Positions 33,579-41,656 of a stretch of 63,462 nt of DNA are shown piece by piece. The first letter of the stretch is position 1. Each line of letters opens with the position of its first letter. The position numbers and the translations under genes were made by a program. The notes beneath the pieces are model-generated. The model ran no database searches. It saw only the letters and a program-made list of their open reading frames with translations, and had not been told where the DNA came from. The stretch comes from Epilithonimonas hispanica (lineage in GTDB: Bacteria; Bacteroidota; Bacteroidia; Flavobacteriales; Weeksellaceae): positions 1 to 63,462 of the forward strand of contig NZ_QNUG01000020.1 in assembly GCF_003385395.1 (NCBI RefSeq). The letters run 5' to 3'.

Positions 33579-34604
33579 TTATTTAATTAAGAAATTGAAT
33601 TTATCCATATTTTTAAGAGCAATCCCTGTTCCTCTTACAACTGCTCTCAATGGATCTTCTGCTACGAAAACAGGAAGTCCAGTTTTTCTGTGAAGCCTGT
33701 CTGCCAAACCTCTTAGAAGAGCACCACCGCCAGCAAGGTAAATACCTGTTTTATAGATATCAGCAGCCAATTCCGGAGGAGTCAAAGAAAGAGTCTCCAT
33801 TACTGCATCTTCGATTCTGATGATTGATTTATCAAGAGCCTTCGCAATTTCTTTATAATTCACCATAATCTCTTTTGGCTTCCCAGTAATCAAATCTCTA
33901 CCTTGGACAGGAATATCATCAATTGGAACATCTAATTCTTCAACAGCAGAACCAACTTCTAATTTGATTCTCTCAGCAGTTCTTTCTCCGATATATAAAT
34001 TATGATGCGTTCTAAGATAATAAGCAATATCATTAGTGAAAACATCACCTGCAATTTTCACAGATTTGTCACAAACAATTCCACCAAGCGCAACTACAGC
34101 AATCTCCGTTGTACCACCACCTATATCGATAATCATATTACCTTCTGGTTTTTGAACATCAATTCCAACTCCTATTGCAGCAGCCATTGGTTCATAAATC
34201 AAACGAACTTCTTTAGCATTCACTTTTTGGGCAGAATCTCTTACCGCTCTTTTTTCAACTTCGGTAATTCCGGATGGGATACAAATAACAATTCTAAGTG
34301 CGGGTTGAAAAAGCTTTCCTTTGATACCTGGAATTTGTTTGATAAATTCCTTAATCATATGTTCGGAAGCGTGGAAATCTGCGATAACTCCATCCTTTAA
34401 TGGACGAACTGTTTTGATATCCTCGTGAGTCTTCCCTTGCATATGTTTTGCCTGTTCCCCAACAGCAATCGGCTTGCCAGAAGAACGCTCTATCGCAACG
34501 ATAGAAGGTTGATCCACAACGATCTTGTTGTTATGTATGATAAGCGTGTTCGCCGTTCCCAAGTCAATCGCAATCTCTTGCGTAAACATATCCAATATAC
34601 CCAT
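33579..34604 (-). CDS. mreB: Actin-like rod shape protein MreB
   Basis: A 341-residue bacterial actin. Phosphate 1 loop IAIDLGTANTLI, phosphate 2 MIIDIGGGTTEIAVVALGGI, adenosine loop GIYLAGGGALLRGL, and connect 1 YEPMAAAIGVGI are all intact. It organises lateral cell-wall synthesis. First gene of the elongasome operon; a TATCTTTG box lies 25 bases upstream. Length is normal. Confidence 0.98.
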   Translation of the reverse strand: MGILDMFTQEIAIDLGTANTLIIHNNKIVVDQPSIVAIERSSGKPIAVGEQAKHMQGKTHEDIKTVRPLKDGVIADFHASEHMIKEFIKQIPGIKGKLFQPALRIVICIPSGITEVEKRAVRDSAQKVNAKEVRLIYEPMAAAIGVGIDVQKPEGNMIIDIGGGTTEIAVVALGGIVCDKSVKIAGDVFTNDIAYYLRTHHNLYIGERTAERIKLEVGSAVEELDVPIDDIPVQGRDLITGKPKEIMVNYKEIAKALDKSIIRIEDAVMETLSLTPPELAADIYKTGIYLAGGGALLRGLADRLHRKTGLPVFVAEDPLRAVVRGTGIALKNMDKFNFLIK

Positions 34605-34629
34605 TTCCGTTCAATAATTGTTAAGTTGA

Positions 34630-34637
34630 CAAAGATA
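34630..34637 (-). promoter_or_regulatory. Putative -7 box (TATCTTTG) of the mre operon
   Basis: Exact TAnnTTTG match on the minus strand, 25 bases upstream of mreB. The 288-base gap to hemA holds this and the hemA box and nothing else I can identify. Confidence 0.6.
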
Positions 34638-34873
34638 GGAATTTAGTCTCATTTTAATTATTGAATTAAAAATATTTTGGTTAAAATTTCCTTAAAATTT
34701 CACTTCGAATAATCATTCAAAATTCCAAAATTTCGCTTCAACTAAATCTCTCATATTAAAACTTCAAAAAGAGGAATATATTGTTGAAAATCTGTTTATA
34801 ATTTTTAGAAAACTTATAGATTTTATCAATTTTCCAAAATGATATTCAGAAACAGTCTTAGTTTTAAAAATTG

Positions 34874-34881
34874 TAAATTTG
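34874..34881 (+). promoter_or_regulatory. Putative -7 box (TAAATTTG) of the hem operon
   Basis: Exact TAnnTTTG match, 11 bases upstream of the hemA ATG. Confidence 0.55.
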
Positions 34882-34892
34882 CAAACTGAAAA

Positions 34893-36182
34893 ATGAGTCC
34901 AAAAAATAAATTTCATCAAACTTCTGATTTTGCCGTTCTAAGCATCAGTTACGAAAAAGCTGATGCAGAAACTCGTGGCAAATTTGCATTTTTTGATGAA
35001 CACGTTAAATCTTTCGTCAACCAAATTCATGAACAGGATTTTGGTGATGCTTTCGTGGTTTCCACTTGCAACAGAACAGAGATTTATTCTACAACCAAAA
35101 ACTACCTTCATATCGCGGAACTCTACTGTAATACAGTTGGTGTTCATCTTTCTGAGTTTTTGAAATATGTGAATGTTATACAAAGAGAAGATGCGCTTTT
35201 TCATCTTTTTCGAGTTGCTGCAGGTTTGGAAAGCCAGATTATTGGTGATTTTGAGATTGTTTCTCAAATCAAGAATGCCTATCACAGATTCAAAAAGTAT
35301 AAGGATTTTTCTAATCCATATTTGGAAAGAGCAATTAACTCCTCGATTCAAATTTCGAAGAGAATTAAAAACGAAACAGGAATCAGTACTGGTTCTGCTT
35401 CGGTTTCTTACGCCGCGGTTCATTATATATTGAACAACACGAGACATCTTCACGAGAAAAATATTTTGCTTCTTGGTGTGGGAGAAATTGGTCAAAACAC
35501 GATTGAGAATCTTGTTAAACATATCTTTCAACCAAAAATCAAAATTGCGAACCGTTCTTTTGAGAAAGCTGAGAAAATTGCCGATAAATACAATATTCCT
35601 CAAATTGATTTTAATGAATTTCCAGAGGAACTGAAACAAACTGATGTTCTGATTGTTGCGACGGGAGCTCAGAAATATATTATTGACGAATCCAACTTTC
35701 CTAAGGACAAAGAAATGCTAGTCATCGATTTATCAATTCCAAACAACGTTCAGAAGGAAGTGGGAAATTGGGAAAATGTGACTTTGATAGACGTTGACCA
35801 ACTTTCGCAAACCATCAAAGCAACGATGGAACAGCGAAAAAAGGAAATCCCGAAAGCGGAGGAAATCATCAAAGAAATGGCGAAAGACTTTGTCGACTGG
35901 GAAAAGAAAAGAAAGCTGGCTCCCAACATCAATCAATTCAAAAATTCTTTGAAACAGATTGAGGAAAATGAGATGCACAATATCCATAAAAAATTCAATT
36001 ATGCAAAAATTGAAGATATGGAACTCTCGAACAAACTGGTGCAGAAAATCACAAACCGATTTGCAAAGTATATCTTAGAAAATCCGTCCCGTGCTAATGA
36101 AATCACAAAATTGATGGAAGAGATACTGGATATTCATAAACAAGAATCCAATGAACAAAATAAGAATAGGAACACGAAATAG
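34893..36182 (+). CDS. hemA: Glutamyl-tRNA reductase
   Basis: A 429-residue enzyme making glutamate-1-semialdehyde from glutamyl-tRNA, the first committed step of C5-pathway heme synthesis. The catalytic cysteine lies in VVSTCNRTEIYS (about residue 55). The NADPH-binding fold shows LLLGVGEIGQNTIENL, and a helical dimerisation domain forms the C-terminus. hemC begins inside its last 32 bases. hemL and hemB are not in this window. Confidence 0.97.
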   Translation: MSPKNKFHQTSDFAVLSISYEKADAETRGKFAFFDEHVKSFVNQIHEQDFGDAFVVSTCNRTEIYSTTKNYLHIAELYCNTVGVHLSEFLKYVNVIQREDALFHLFRVAAGLESQIIGDFEIVSQIKNAYHRFKKYKDFSNPYLERAINSSIQISKRIKNETGISTGSASVSYAAVHYILNNTRHLHEKNILLLGVGEIGQNTIENLVKHIFQPKIKIANRSFEKAEKIADKYNIPQIDFNEFPEELKQTDVLIVATGAQKYIIDESNFPKDKEMLVIDLSIPNNVQKEVGNWENVTLIDVDQLSQTIKATMEQRKKEIPKAEEIIKEMAKDFVDWEKKRKLAPNINQFKNSLKQIEENEMHNIHKKFNYAKIEDMELSNKLVQKITNRFAKYILENPSRANEITKLMEEILDIHKQESNEQNKNRNTK

Positions 36183-37059
36183 TCCACTTGCACTATGGCA
36201 GGCTCACGAAGTTGAATCAAAATTACAAAACCTTGGTTTCGAAACCGAGATTGTTCCTATTGTAAGTTCAGGAGACAAAAATCTTAACCAACCACTTTAT
36301 GCATTGGGAATCACAGGTGTGTTTACGAAAGATTTGGACATTGCTCTATTAAATAAAGAAATCGATATTGCTGTTCATTCTTTGAAAGATGTTCCGACTC
36401 AATTGCCTCAGAATATTCAGATTTCTGCGGTTTTGGAAAGAGATTTTCCTGAAGATGTTTTGGTTAGAAATAATGATGCTCAACCTTTGGATTTAAACGT
36501 TTTGAAAATCGCAACCAGCAGTTTGAGAAGACGTGCGTTTTGGTTGAAAGAATTTCCTGAAACTGAATTCACTGACATCCGAGGAAACGTTCAAACACGT
36601 TTGAAAAAATTGGATGACGGAATCGCTGATGCTACCGTTTTTTCTTTGGCAGGAATCAAAAGAATGAATCTGGATATTAATTATGAACAAATTCCGTTCT
36701 TATTACAGGCGCCTTCGCAAGGTGTTGTTGCCATTGCAAGTTTGTCTGATAATGAAATTTTGAATGAATCTTTAAAATCGATTTCTCATAAAGAAACCGA
36801 AATCTGCGTAACGATAGAAAGAGAATTCCTGAAAACGCTTGAAGGCGGTTGTACTGCTCCAATTGGCGCAAAAGCTGAAATGGTTAACGGACAAATCAGA
36901 TTTCTTGGAAGACTTTGTTCACTTGATGGGAAAAACTGTATCGAAACCGATGAGATTTTTAACTGGAACGACTCTGAAAACTTTGGAGAAAAAATTGCTC
37001 TGGAAGTTCTAAAAAATGGAGGCAAGGAATTGATGGACGAAATCCGAAAAAGTCTGTAA
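36151..37059 (+). CDS. hemC: Hydroxymethylbilane synthase (porphobilinogen deaminase)
   Basis: A 302-residue enzyme polymerising four porphobilinogens. Start IRIGTRNSPLALWQA, then HSLKDVPT, ATSSLRRRAFWL and DIRGNVQTRLKKL. The dipyrromethane cofactor cysteine lies in LEGGCTAPIGA. The ATG lies 32 bases inside the hemA gene in another frame; this start is required for the conserved first strand. A repeat element separates it from hemD. Confidence 0.97.
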   Translation: MNKIRIGTRNSPLALWQAHEVESKLQNLGFETEIVPIVSSGDKNLNQPLYALGITGVFTKDLDIALLNKEIDIAVHSLKDVPTQLPQNIQISAVLERDFPEDVLVRNNDAQPLDLNVLKIATSSLRRRAFWLKEFPETEFTDIRGNVQTRLKKLDDGIADATVFSLAGIKRMNLDINYEQIPFLLQAPSQGVVAIASLSDNEILNESLKSISHKETEICVTIEREFLKTLEGGCTAPIGAKAEMVNGQIRFLGRLCSLDGKNCIETDEIFNWNDSENFGEKIALEVLKNGGKELMDEIRKSL

Positions 37060-37062
37060 AAT

Positions 37063-37183
37063 ATTAAACCACAAAAGGCACAAAGATTTTACACAATGTT
37101 CACTAATAGAATTATTAAGCTTTAATCTTTAATATTGTGTTCTTTGTGAAAAAACCTTGTGAACCTTGTGTTAAAAAATCCAC
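37063..37183. repeat. MITE-like inverted-repeat element between hemC and hemD
   Basis: Ends are imperfect inverted copies: TTAAACCACAAAAGGCACAA on the left and, reading the other strand from the right, TTAACACAAGGTTCACAAGG. The inside is AT-rich with no reading frame. The left end matches the sequence at 22074-22100. It is transcribed within the hem operon and could form a long hairpin. Confidence 0.65.
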
Positions 37184-37186
37184 ACA

Positions 37187-37861
37187 ATGAAAATCCTTTT
37201 TACAAAATCACTGGACAAAGAAAAAGTTTCCGAGAAATTGGGAACAGATTTTTCGGTGGATTTTGTTGAAGTCATTCATACTGAAATTTTAAAAACTAAA
37301 TCTTTCGGTTTAAAAAACAATTCATTGATTTTCACAAGCGTGAATGGAGTAAAAGCTTTTTTCGAAAATGGATTTTCTCCAAATGAGAACTTTGCCGAAC
37401 CAAAAAACTACAACAAAATCTACGTTGTTGGTTCGCAAACCAAAAAGGAATTAAGACAACATAATTTCGGAACTTTTAAACTTTGTAAGAATGCTAATGA
37501 ACTTTCAAATTTCATAACAGAAAATTCTGTGAACGAAAAGTTTCTGCATTTTTGTGGCAATATTGCGCTAGATATTCTAGATGAGAAATTGCCTTTACAA
37601 AATATTTATTACAAAAAAATCCCTGTTTATAAAACCAAACTACTCTACCCGAAAATCGATGAGAAATATCAGGCGATAGTTTTCTTCAGTCCGAGTGGAG
37701 TTCGTAGTTTTGCAAAGTTTAATCAATTGGATGGTATGAAGATTTTTTCGATTGGAAAAACCACAACTTCCGAATTGGAAAAACTAACTGATAATAAAAT
37801 AATTACAAGCTCAAAAAACACTTTAGCTGATATTTTAAATTTGATTAAATCAAGTATTTAA
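37187..37861 (+). CDS. hemD: Uroporphyrinogen-III synthase
   Basis: A 224-residue protein with the weakly conserved two-lobed HemD fold. Supporting segments are LIFTSVNGVKAFFENGF in lobe 1, KIYVVGSQTKKEL, FLHFCGNIALDIL, and VFFSPSGVRSFAKFN plus FSIGKTTTSELEK in lobe 2. It closes hydroxymethylbilane with D-ring inversion. Position after hemC strengthens the call, as HemD is hard to recognise from sequence alone. Confidence 0.9.
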   Translation: MKILFTKSLDKEKVSEKLGTDFSVDFVEVIHTEILKTKSFGLKNNSLIFTSVNGVKAFFENGFSPNENFAEPKNYNKIYVVGSQTKKELRQHNFGTFKLCKNANELSNFITENSVNEKFLHFCGNIALDILDEKLPLQNIYYKKIPVYKTKLLYPKIDEKYQAIVFFSPSGVRSFAKFNQLDGMKIFSIGKTTTSELEKLTDNKIITSSKNTLADILNLIKSSI

Positions 37862-37868
37862 AGTTATC

Positions 37869-37892
37869 AACTGTTGCAAATATGCAATAGTT
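37869..37892. promoter_or_regulatory. Inverted repeat, candidate operator upstream of the RhuM-Doc gene
   Basis: AACTGTTGCA-AATA-TGCAATAGTT: 10-bp arms with one mismatch and a 4-base spacer, ending 17 bases before the ATG. A longer, perfect version occurs inside the gene at 38088-38114. Confidence 0.6.
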
Positions 37893-37909
37893 CAAGCTTA
37901 TAATTAATA

Positions 37910-38872
37910 ATGAAGTCTATAGAAATTTACACTTCCACAAATGGCGATACTCAAATTGAAGTTCAGTTTGAGAAAGATACTGTTTGGCTGAGCTTAAATC
38001 AAATTTCTGAGCTTTTTGGAAGAGACAAATCTGTAATTTCTAGACACTTTTCTAACATTTTTAAAGAACAAGAATTAGAAAAAAATTCAGTTGTTGCAAA
38101 ATATGCAACAACTGCTCAAGATGGCAAAACCTATCAGGTTGATTACTATAACTTAGATGCTATATTATCTGTTGGTTATAGAGTTAATTCTAAACAAGGA
38201 ACACAATTTAGAATTTGGGCATCCCAAAGACTTAAGGACTATTTATTAGAAGGTGTAAGCATCAACAAGAAAAGATTAAACGAATTAGAAAGAATCGTCA
38301 ATATAATTGAAAGTACAGAGTCTGCGGAAGTCAATCAACTTTCAGAAGCTAAAGGCTTACTTAATATTTTAAACAATTACACTAAAAGCTTTATTCTTCT
38401 TAATCAATTTGACAGTTTTTCACTAGAACTCAATCATCTTGAAGAAAATATCACTTATGAAATTGACTATCAAGAGTCAATAATTGCGATTGAAATATTA
38501 AAAAAAGAATTAATAAAAAAGCAAGAAGCTTCCGACCTTTTTGGAAATCAAAAAGATAAAACTTTTGAAGGAATATTAAAAAGTATTACTCAAACTTTTG
38601 ACAATCAATATTTATATCCAAGTATTGAAGAACAAGCTTCTAACTTACTATATTTTATAATAAAAAACCATCCATTTTCTGATGGAAACAAGAGAATTGG
38701 AGCTTTTATTTTCATTTGGTTTTTAGAAAAGAACAAACATCTTCTAAAAAAAACTGGAGAGAAAAAAATCAACGACAATGCTTTGACTGCTTTAGCGCTA
38801 TTGATTGCTCAAAGTAATCCAAGCGATAAAGAATTAATGATAAAATTAATTTGTAATCTAATTACAGACTAA
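37910..38872 (+). CDS. RhuM-family protein fused to a Doc/Fic-type toxin domain
   Basis: A 320-residue fusion. The N-terminal RhuM ('virulence protein') domain at about 1-115 includes a helix-turn-helix-like VWLSLNQISELFGRDKSVIS (25-44), NSVVAKYATTAQDGKTYQV and GYRVNSKQGTQFRIWA. The C-terminal Doc/Fic domain has HPFSDGNKR (254-262). Lys261 takes the place of the Gly in AMPylating Fic enzymes, as in phage P1 Doc, which phosphorylates EF-Tu; kinase-type activity is therefore inferred. No separate antitoxin gene is adjacent. The gene sits between hemD (48-base gap) and hemE (9-base gap) in the same direction and is more AT-rich than they are, which suggests acquisition. Confidence 0.88.
   Translation: MKSIEIYTSTNGDTQIEVQFEKDTVWLSLNQISELFGRDKSVISRHFSNIFKEQELEKNSVVAKYATTAQDGKTYQVDYYNLDAILSVGYRVNSKQGTQFRIWASQRLKDYLLEGVSINKKRLNELERIVNIIESTESAEVNQLSEAKGLLNILNNYTKSFILLNQFDSFSLELNHLEENITYEIDYQESIIAIEILKKELIKKQEASDLFGNQKDKTFEGILKSITQTFDNQYLYPSIEEQASNLLYFIIKNHPFSDGNKRIGAFIFIWFLEKNKHLLKKTGEKKINDNALTALALLIAQSNPSDKELMIKLICNLITD
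38088..38114. promoter_or_regulatory. Perfect inverted repeat inside the RhuM-Doc gene
   Basis: CAGTTGTTGCA-AAATA-TGCAACAACTG: 11-bp perfect arms with a 5-base spacer, covering codons 60-69 (SVVAKYATTA). It shares the TTGCA...TGCAA core with the upstream copy. Confidence 0.6.
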
Positions 38873-38881
38873 AATATAAAA

Positions 38882-39907
38882 ATGATTAAAAACGACCTAT
38901 ATTTAAAGGCACTTCGCGGAGAAACCGTAGAAAGACCGCCAGTTTGGATGATGAGACAAGCGGGAAGATACCTGCCAGAATTTATCGCATTGCGCGACAA
39001 ATACGATTTTTTCACAAGATGCCAAACGCCGGAATTGGCTTCGGAAATCACGGTGCAGCCAATTAAAAGATTTCCTTTGGACGCAGCGATTTTGTTCTCC
39101 GATATTTTGGTGGTTCCGCAAGCAATGGGAATCGATTTCAAAATGAAAGAATCGGTTGGACCTTGGTTGGATGAACCTATCAGAACTGCTGAACAAGTTG
39201 ATAACGTTATTGTTCCTGACGTGAATGATACTTTGGGTTACGTTTTCGATGCGATAGAAATGACTTTGGAAAAGCTGGACAATGAGATTCCGTTGATTGG
39301 ATTCGCTGGTTCGCCTTGGACGATTTTTTGTTATTGCATCGAAGGTAGAGGTTCTAAGGATTTCAATATTGCGAAATCATTTTGTTTTCTACAGCCAGAA
39401 GCGGCGCACAAATTATTACAAAAAATCACTGATACGACGATTGCTTACCTGAAAAGAAAAGTGGAAAAAGGTGTTTCTGCCGTTCAGGTTTTCGATTCTT
39501 GGGGCGGAATGCTTTCTCCAGCAGATTATCAGGAATTTTCTTGGCAATATATCAATCAGATTGTCGAAGCGCTTGCGCCGTTGACTCACGTTGTGGTTTT
39601 CGGGAAAGGTTGTTGGTTTGCTTTGGACGAGATGACAAAATCTAAAGCGTCCGCAGTTGGTGTGGATTGGACAATCACGCCGGAATTAGCTAGACAATTC
39701 ACGAATAATGCTGTGACTTTGCAAGGGAATTTTGACCCATCAAGGTTACATTCGAAGCCAGAAACGATTAGAAAAATGGTTCACGAAATGATTAACCGTT
39801 TTGGAAAAGATAAATACATCGTCAACCTCGGACACGGGATTTTACCAAATATTCCTATTGAAAATGCCGAAGCTTTTATAAAAGCGGTGGTTGAATGGAA
39901 ACCATAA
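38882..39907 (+). CDS. hemE: Uroporphyrinogen decarboxylase
   Basis: A 341-residue TIM-barrel enzyme converting uroporphyrinogen III to coproporphyrinogen III. Signature [17 protein letters not shown] near residue 20, [14 protein letters not shown] with the catalytic Asp region, [12 protein letters not shown] and [12 protein letters not shown]. It ends the heme cluster; a strong terminator follows. Its translation or transcription may depend on read-through across the inserted RhuM-Doc gene, since only 9 bases separate them. Confidence 0.98.
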   Translation: MIKNDLYLKALRGETVERPPVWMMRQAGRYLPEFIALRDKYDFFTRCQTPELASEITVQPIKRFPLDAAILFSDILVVPQAMGIDFKMKESVGPWLDEPIRTAEQVDNVIVPDVNDTLGYVFDAIEMTLEKLDNEIPLIGFAGSPWTIFCYCIEGRGSKDFNIAKSFCFLQPEAAHKLLQKITDTTIAYLKRKVEKGVSAVQVFDSWGGMLSPADYQEFSWQYINQIVEALAPLTHVVVFGKGCWFALDEMTKSKASAVGVDWTITPELARQFTNNAVTLQGNFDPSRLHSKPETIRKMVHEMINRFGKDKYIVNLGHGILPNIPIENAEAFIKAVVEWKP

Positions 39908-39939
39908 AAAAAGGAGCAAATTAATTTGCTCCTTTTTTT
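39906..39939. terminator. Bidirectional terminator between hemE and a secreted-protein gene
   Basis: Perfect stem AGGAGCAAATT / AATTTGCTCCT flanked by A and T runs on both sides; serves both convergent genes. Confidence 0.9.
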
Positions 39940-40237
39940 ATTCTAATTGTCCTGGTGCGGGTTCTTGAGGTTTTAAAGACTCGTTATTCAATCCATCTTT
40001 TGGCGGTTGCATTCTTTTTCTGGTTTTATCATCCTCTATTTTCTGTCTTTGTTCAAGATTGAATGTATCTTTCTTATTCATTTCCATCGTCTGAGAAGAT
40101 GTATCCATTTTCATTTCGGTAGATTTCAGATTTTTTTCTGCTTTCGACCTCATATTATCTTTTTTGGGAGTCGTTTGTGCGTTCATTAATAATGTTCCAA
40201 ACATTAGAAATGCTCCCGTTATCAATAACTTTTTCAT
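39938..40237 (-). CDS. Small secreted protein of unknown function
   Basis: A 99-residue protein with a signal peptide (MKKLLITGAFLMFGTLLMNAQ) and a short, highly charged, Met/Lys/Gln-rich mature part with no cysteine and no recognised domain; probably intrinsically disordered and periplasmic. It uses the shared terminator with hemE. No promoter box with an exact match was found. Confidence 0.7.
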   Translation of the reverse strand: MKKLLITGAFLMFGTLLMNAQTTPKKDNMRSKAEKNLKSTEMKMDTSSQTMEMNKKDTFNLEQRQKIEDDKTRKRMQPPKDGLNNESLKPQEPAPGQLE

Positions 40238-40334
40238 AACAATTTATTTAGTGTAGATAATTAGTTTCAAACACCAAACCATATTATGTTAAATTTAAGA
40301 AGCTATAAGATTTTTGGGAAAACTTTAGTACAGC

Positions 40335-40823
40335 TTACTTTTCTAAAACTTGTCTTAGTTTTTCAACAAAAACATAGGTTGCCGGACAAATCAAAGTATT
40401 TTTGATGGTAAGATTATTGATTTGATAAATCTTCTTGCGATCTGTGTGGGGATATTCTCTACAAGCTTTGGGACGAACATCATAGATTGAGCAAGTATTG
40501 TCATCATTCAGGAAAAAGCAAGGTAAATTTTGAAGGACTTTATCATTGTCTTCATCTACTCTCAGAAACTTGGATTCAAAATCTGCTTGTTTCATCCTAA
40601 GATGTTTTGAGATTCTTTCAATATCTTTTTCTGTATAAAGTGGACCAGTTGTTTTACAGCAATTCGCACAGCTGAGACAATCGATTTCCTCAAAGGTTTC
40701 TTCGTGTTTTTCTACAACCAAATAATCAAGATTCTTCGGCGGTTTCTTTTTGAGTCCATCCAAGAATTTTTTGTGGTCTTTCTGTTTTTGTTGTGCTTGT
40801 TTTTTATAGAAATCAAGATCCAT
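40335..40823 (-). CDS. YkgJ family cysteine-cluster protein
   Basis: A 162-residue protein with the zinc/iron-chelating cysteine cluster of the YkgJ/UPF0153 family: CLSCANCCKTTGP, then CFFLNDDNTCSIYDVRPKACREYP. A basic helical N-terminus (KKQAQQKQKDHKKFLDG) precedes it. Function is not established. The ATG is 4 bases after a TAATTTTG box, another possible leaderless transcript. Confidence 0.9.
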   Translation of the reverse strand: MDLDFYKKQAQQKQKDHKKFLDGLKKKPPKNLDYLVVEKHEETFEEIDCLSCANCCKTTGPLYTEKDIERISKHLRMKQADFESKFLRVDEDNDKVLQNLPCFFLNDDNTCSIYDVRPKACREYPHTDRKKIYQINNLTIKNTLICPATYVFVEKLRQVLEK

Positions 40824-40827
40824 TCTG

Positions 40828-40835
40828 CAAAATTA
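40828..40835 (-). promoter_or_regulatory. Putative -7 box (TAATTTTG) of the YkgJ gene
   Basis: Exact TAnnTTTG match on the minus strand, 4 bases before the ATG. Confidence 0.5.
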
Positions 40836-40892
40836 GTGGTTTTCTGAACAAAACCTGACATTAATCTTATTTCAAACTGATTCAAAAAGCAA

Positions 40893-40900
40893 TAACTTTG
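40893..40900 (+). promoter_or_regulatory. Putative -7 box (TAACTTTG) of the truncated hemoglobin gene
   Basis: Exact TAnnTTTG match, 21 bases upstream of the ATG at 40922; it overlaps an in-frame TTG and so supports the ATG. Confidence 0.55.
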
Positions 40901-40921
40901 GTAGAATTAAAATATCGAATT

Positions 40922-41302
40922 ATGAAAGATATTACAACAAGAGAAGACGTAGAATTTCTTGTAAAAGAATTCTATAACCAAGTGATAAAAGACGACCTCA
41001 TCGGATTTTTCTTCACAGACGTTGCGAAAATTGATCTTAATAAACATCTTCCGAAAATGTATAATTTCTGGGAAAGTATTCTTTTAGGAAATCCCGTTTA
41101 CGAAGGTCATCCAATGGCAAAACATTTCCCAATCAATGAAGTTTCGGCTTTGGAAGAGAGGCATTTCAATCGTTGGTTGCAGATTTGGGAGAAAACAGTT
41201 CACGAAAATTTTGACGGAGAAAACGCTGAAAATGCTATCAACCGAGCTTTAAATATCGCAAGAATTATGAATCACAAAATGGCGAATGCAAGGAGAAATT
41301 AG
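40922..41302 (+). CDS. Group III truncated hemoglobin
   Basis: A 126-residue 2-on-2 globin. FYNQVIKDDLIGFFFTDVA, MYNFWESILLGNPVYEGHPM and the proximal-histidine region EERHFNRWLQIWEKTVHENF are typical of group III. Proposed roles are O2 or NO handling. The ATG at 40922 gives MKDITTREDV. It converges with the membrane-protein gene, with 6 bases between the stops. Confidence 0.93.
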   Translation: MKDITTREDVEFLVKEFYNQVIKDDLIGFFFTDVAKIDLNKHLPKMYNFWESILLGNPVYEGHPMAKHFPINEVSALEERHFNRWLQIWEKTVHENFDGENAENAINRALNIARIMNHKMANARRN

Positions 41303-41308
41303 ATTTTT

Positions 41309-41653
41309 CTAAAATCCAAGATGATGCAATTGGTAATCTATCCAGTCTGTCAGCATATGAAACAGTAATCCAACACCAATAATCCTTGGAATTCCTTTAA
41401 AAAATAATAAGAGAAAATAAACGCCAATCGCCCAATAAGTATGAAGCGGATGGAAATTGATACTGCATCTGTCTGGAGCAAAAATCGGTGTACTGAGCAA
41501 ATGGTCTGCATCCACCAACATTGTTGCCAACATTATGAAATAAGCTTTTTTCCAATCTTTTCTGAAGAACAAGAAAGCTAACACAACCGGAAAGCCAAAG
41601 TGTAAAAAATAATGGATTATTGTTCTTAATGTGATAAAATCGGAAACATTCAT
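41309..41653 (-). CDS. DUF6122-like small membrane protein
   Basis: A 114-residue protein with three or four transmembrane helices and conserved polar/histidine positions: TIIHYFLHFGFP, LVDADHLLSTP, CSINFHPLHTYW and FHMLTDWIDYQ. The histidine pattern resembles the YdjM/YfhO-type 'membrane-bound metal-dependent hydrolase' group. Function unknown. It starts 3 bases after the upstream gene's stop and closes a four-gene set. Confidence 0.8.
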   Translation of the reverse strand: MNVSDFITLRTIIHYFLHFGFPVVLAFLFFRKDWKKAYFIMLATMLVDADHLLSTPIFAPDRCSINFHPLHTYWAIGVYFLLLFFKGIPRIIGVGLLFHMLTDWIDYQLHHLGF

Positions 41654-41656
41654 TCT

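Noticed and set aside
34938-35639. 233-codon open frame antisense to hemA
   Set aside because: Shadow of a well-supported hemA; Phe/Asn/Arg-rich composition typical of antisense to AT-rich coding DNA.
36151-36182. Overlap of hemA and hemC as a possible assembly error
   Set aside because: Both reading frames give family-typical ends, and the overlap is small, as expected for coupled genes.
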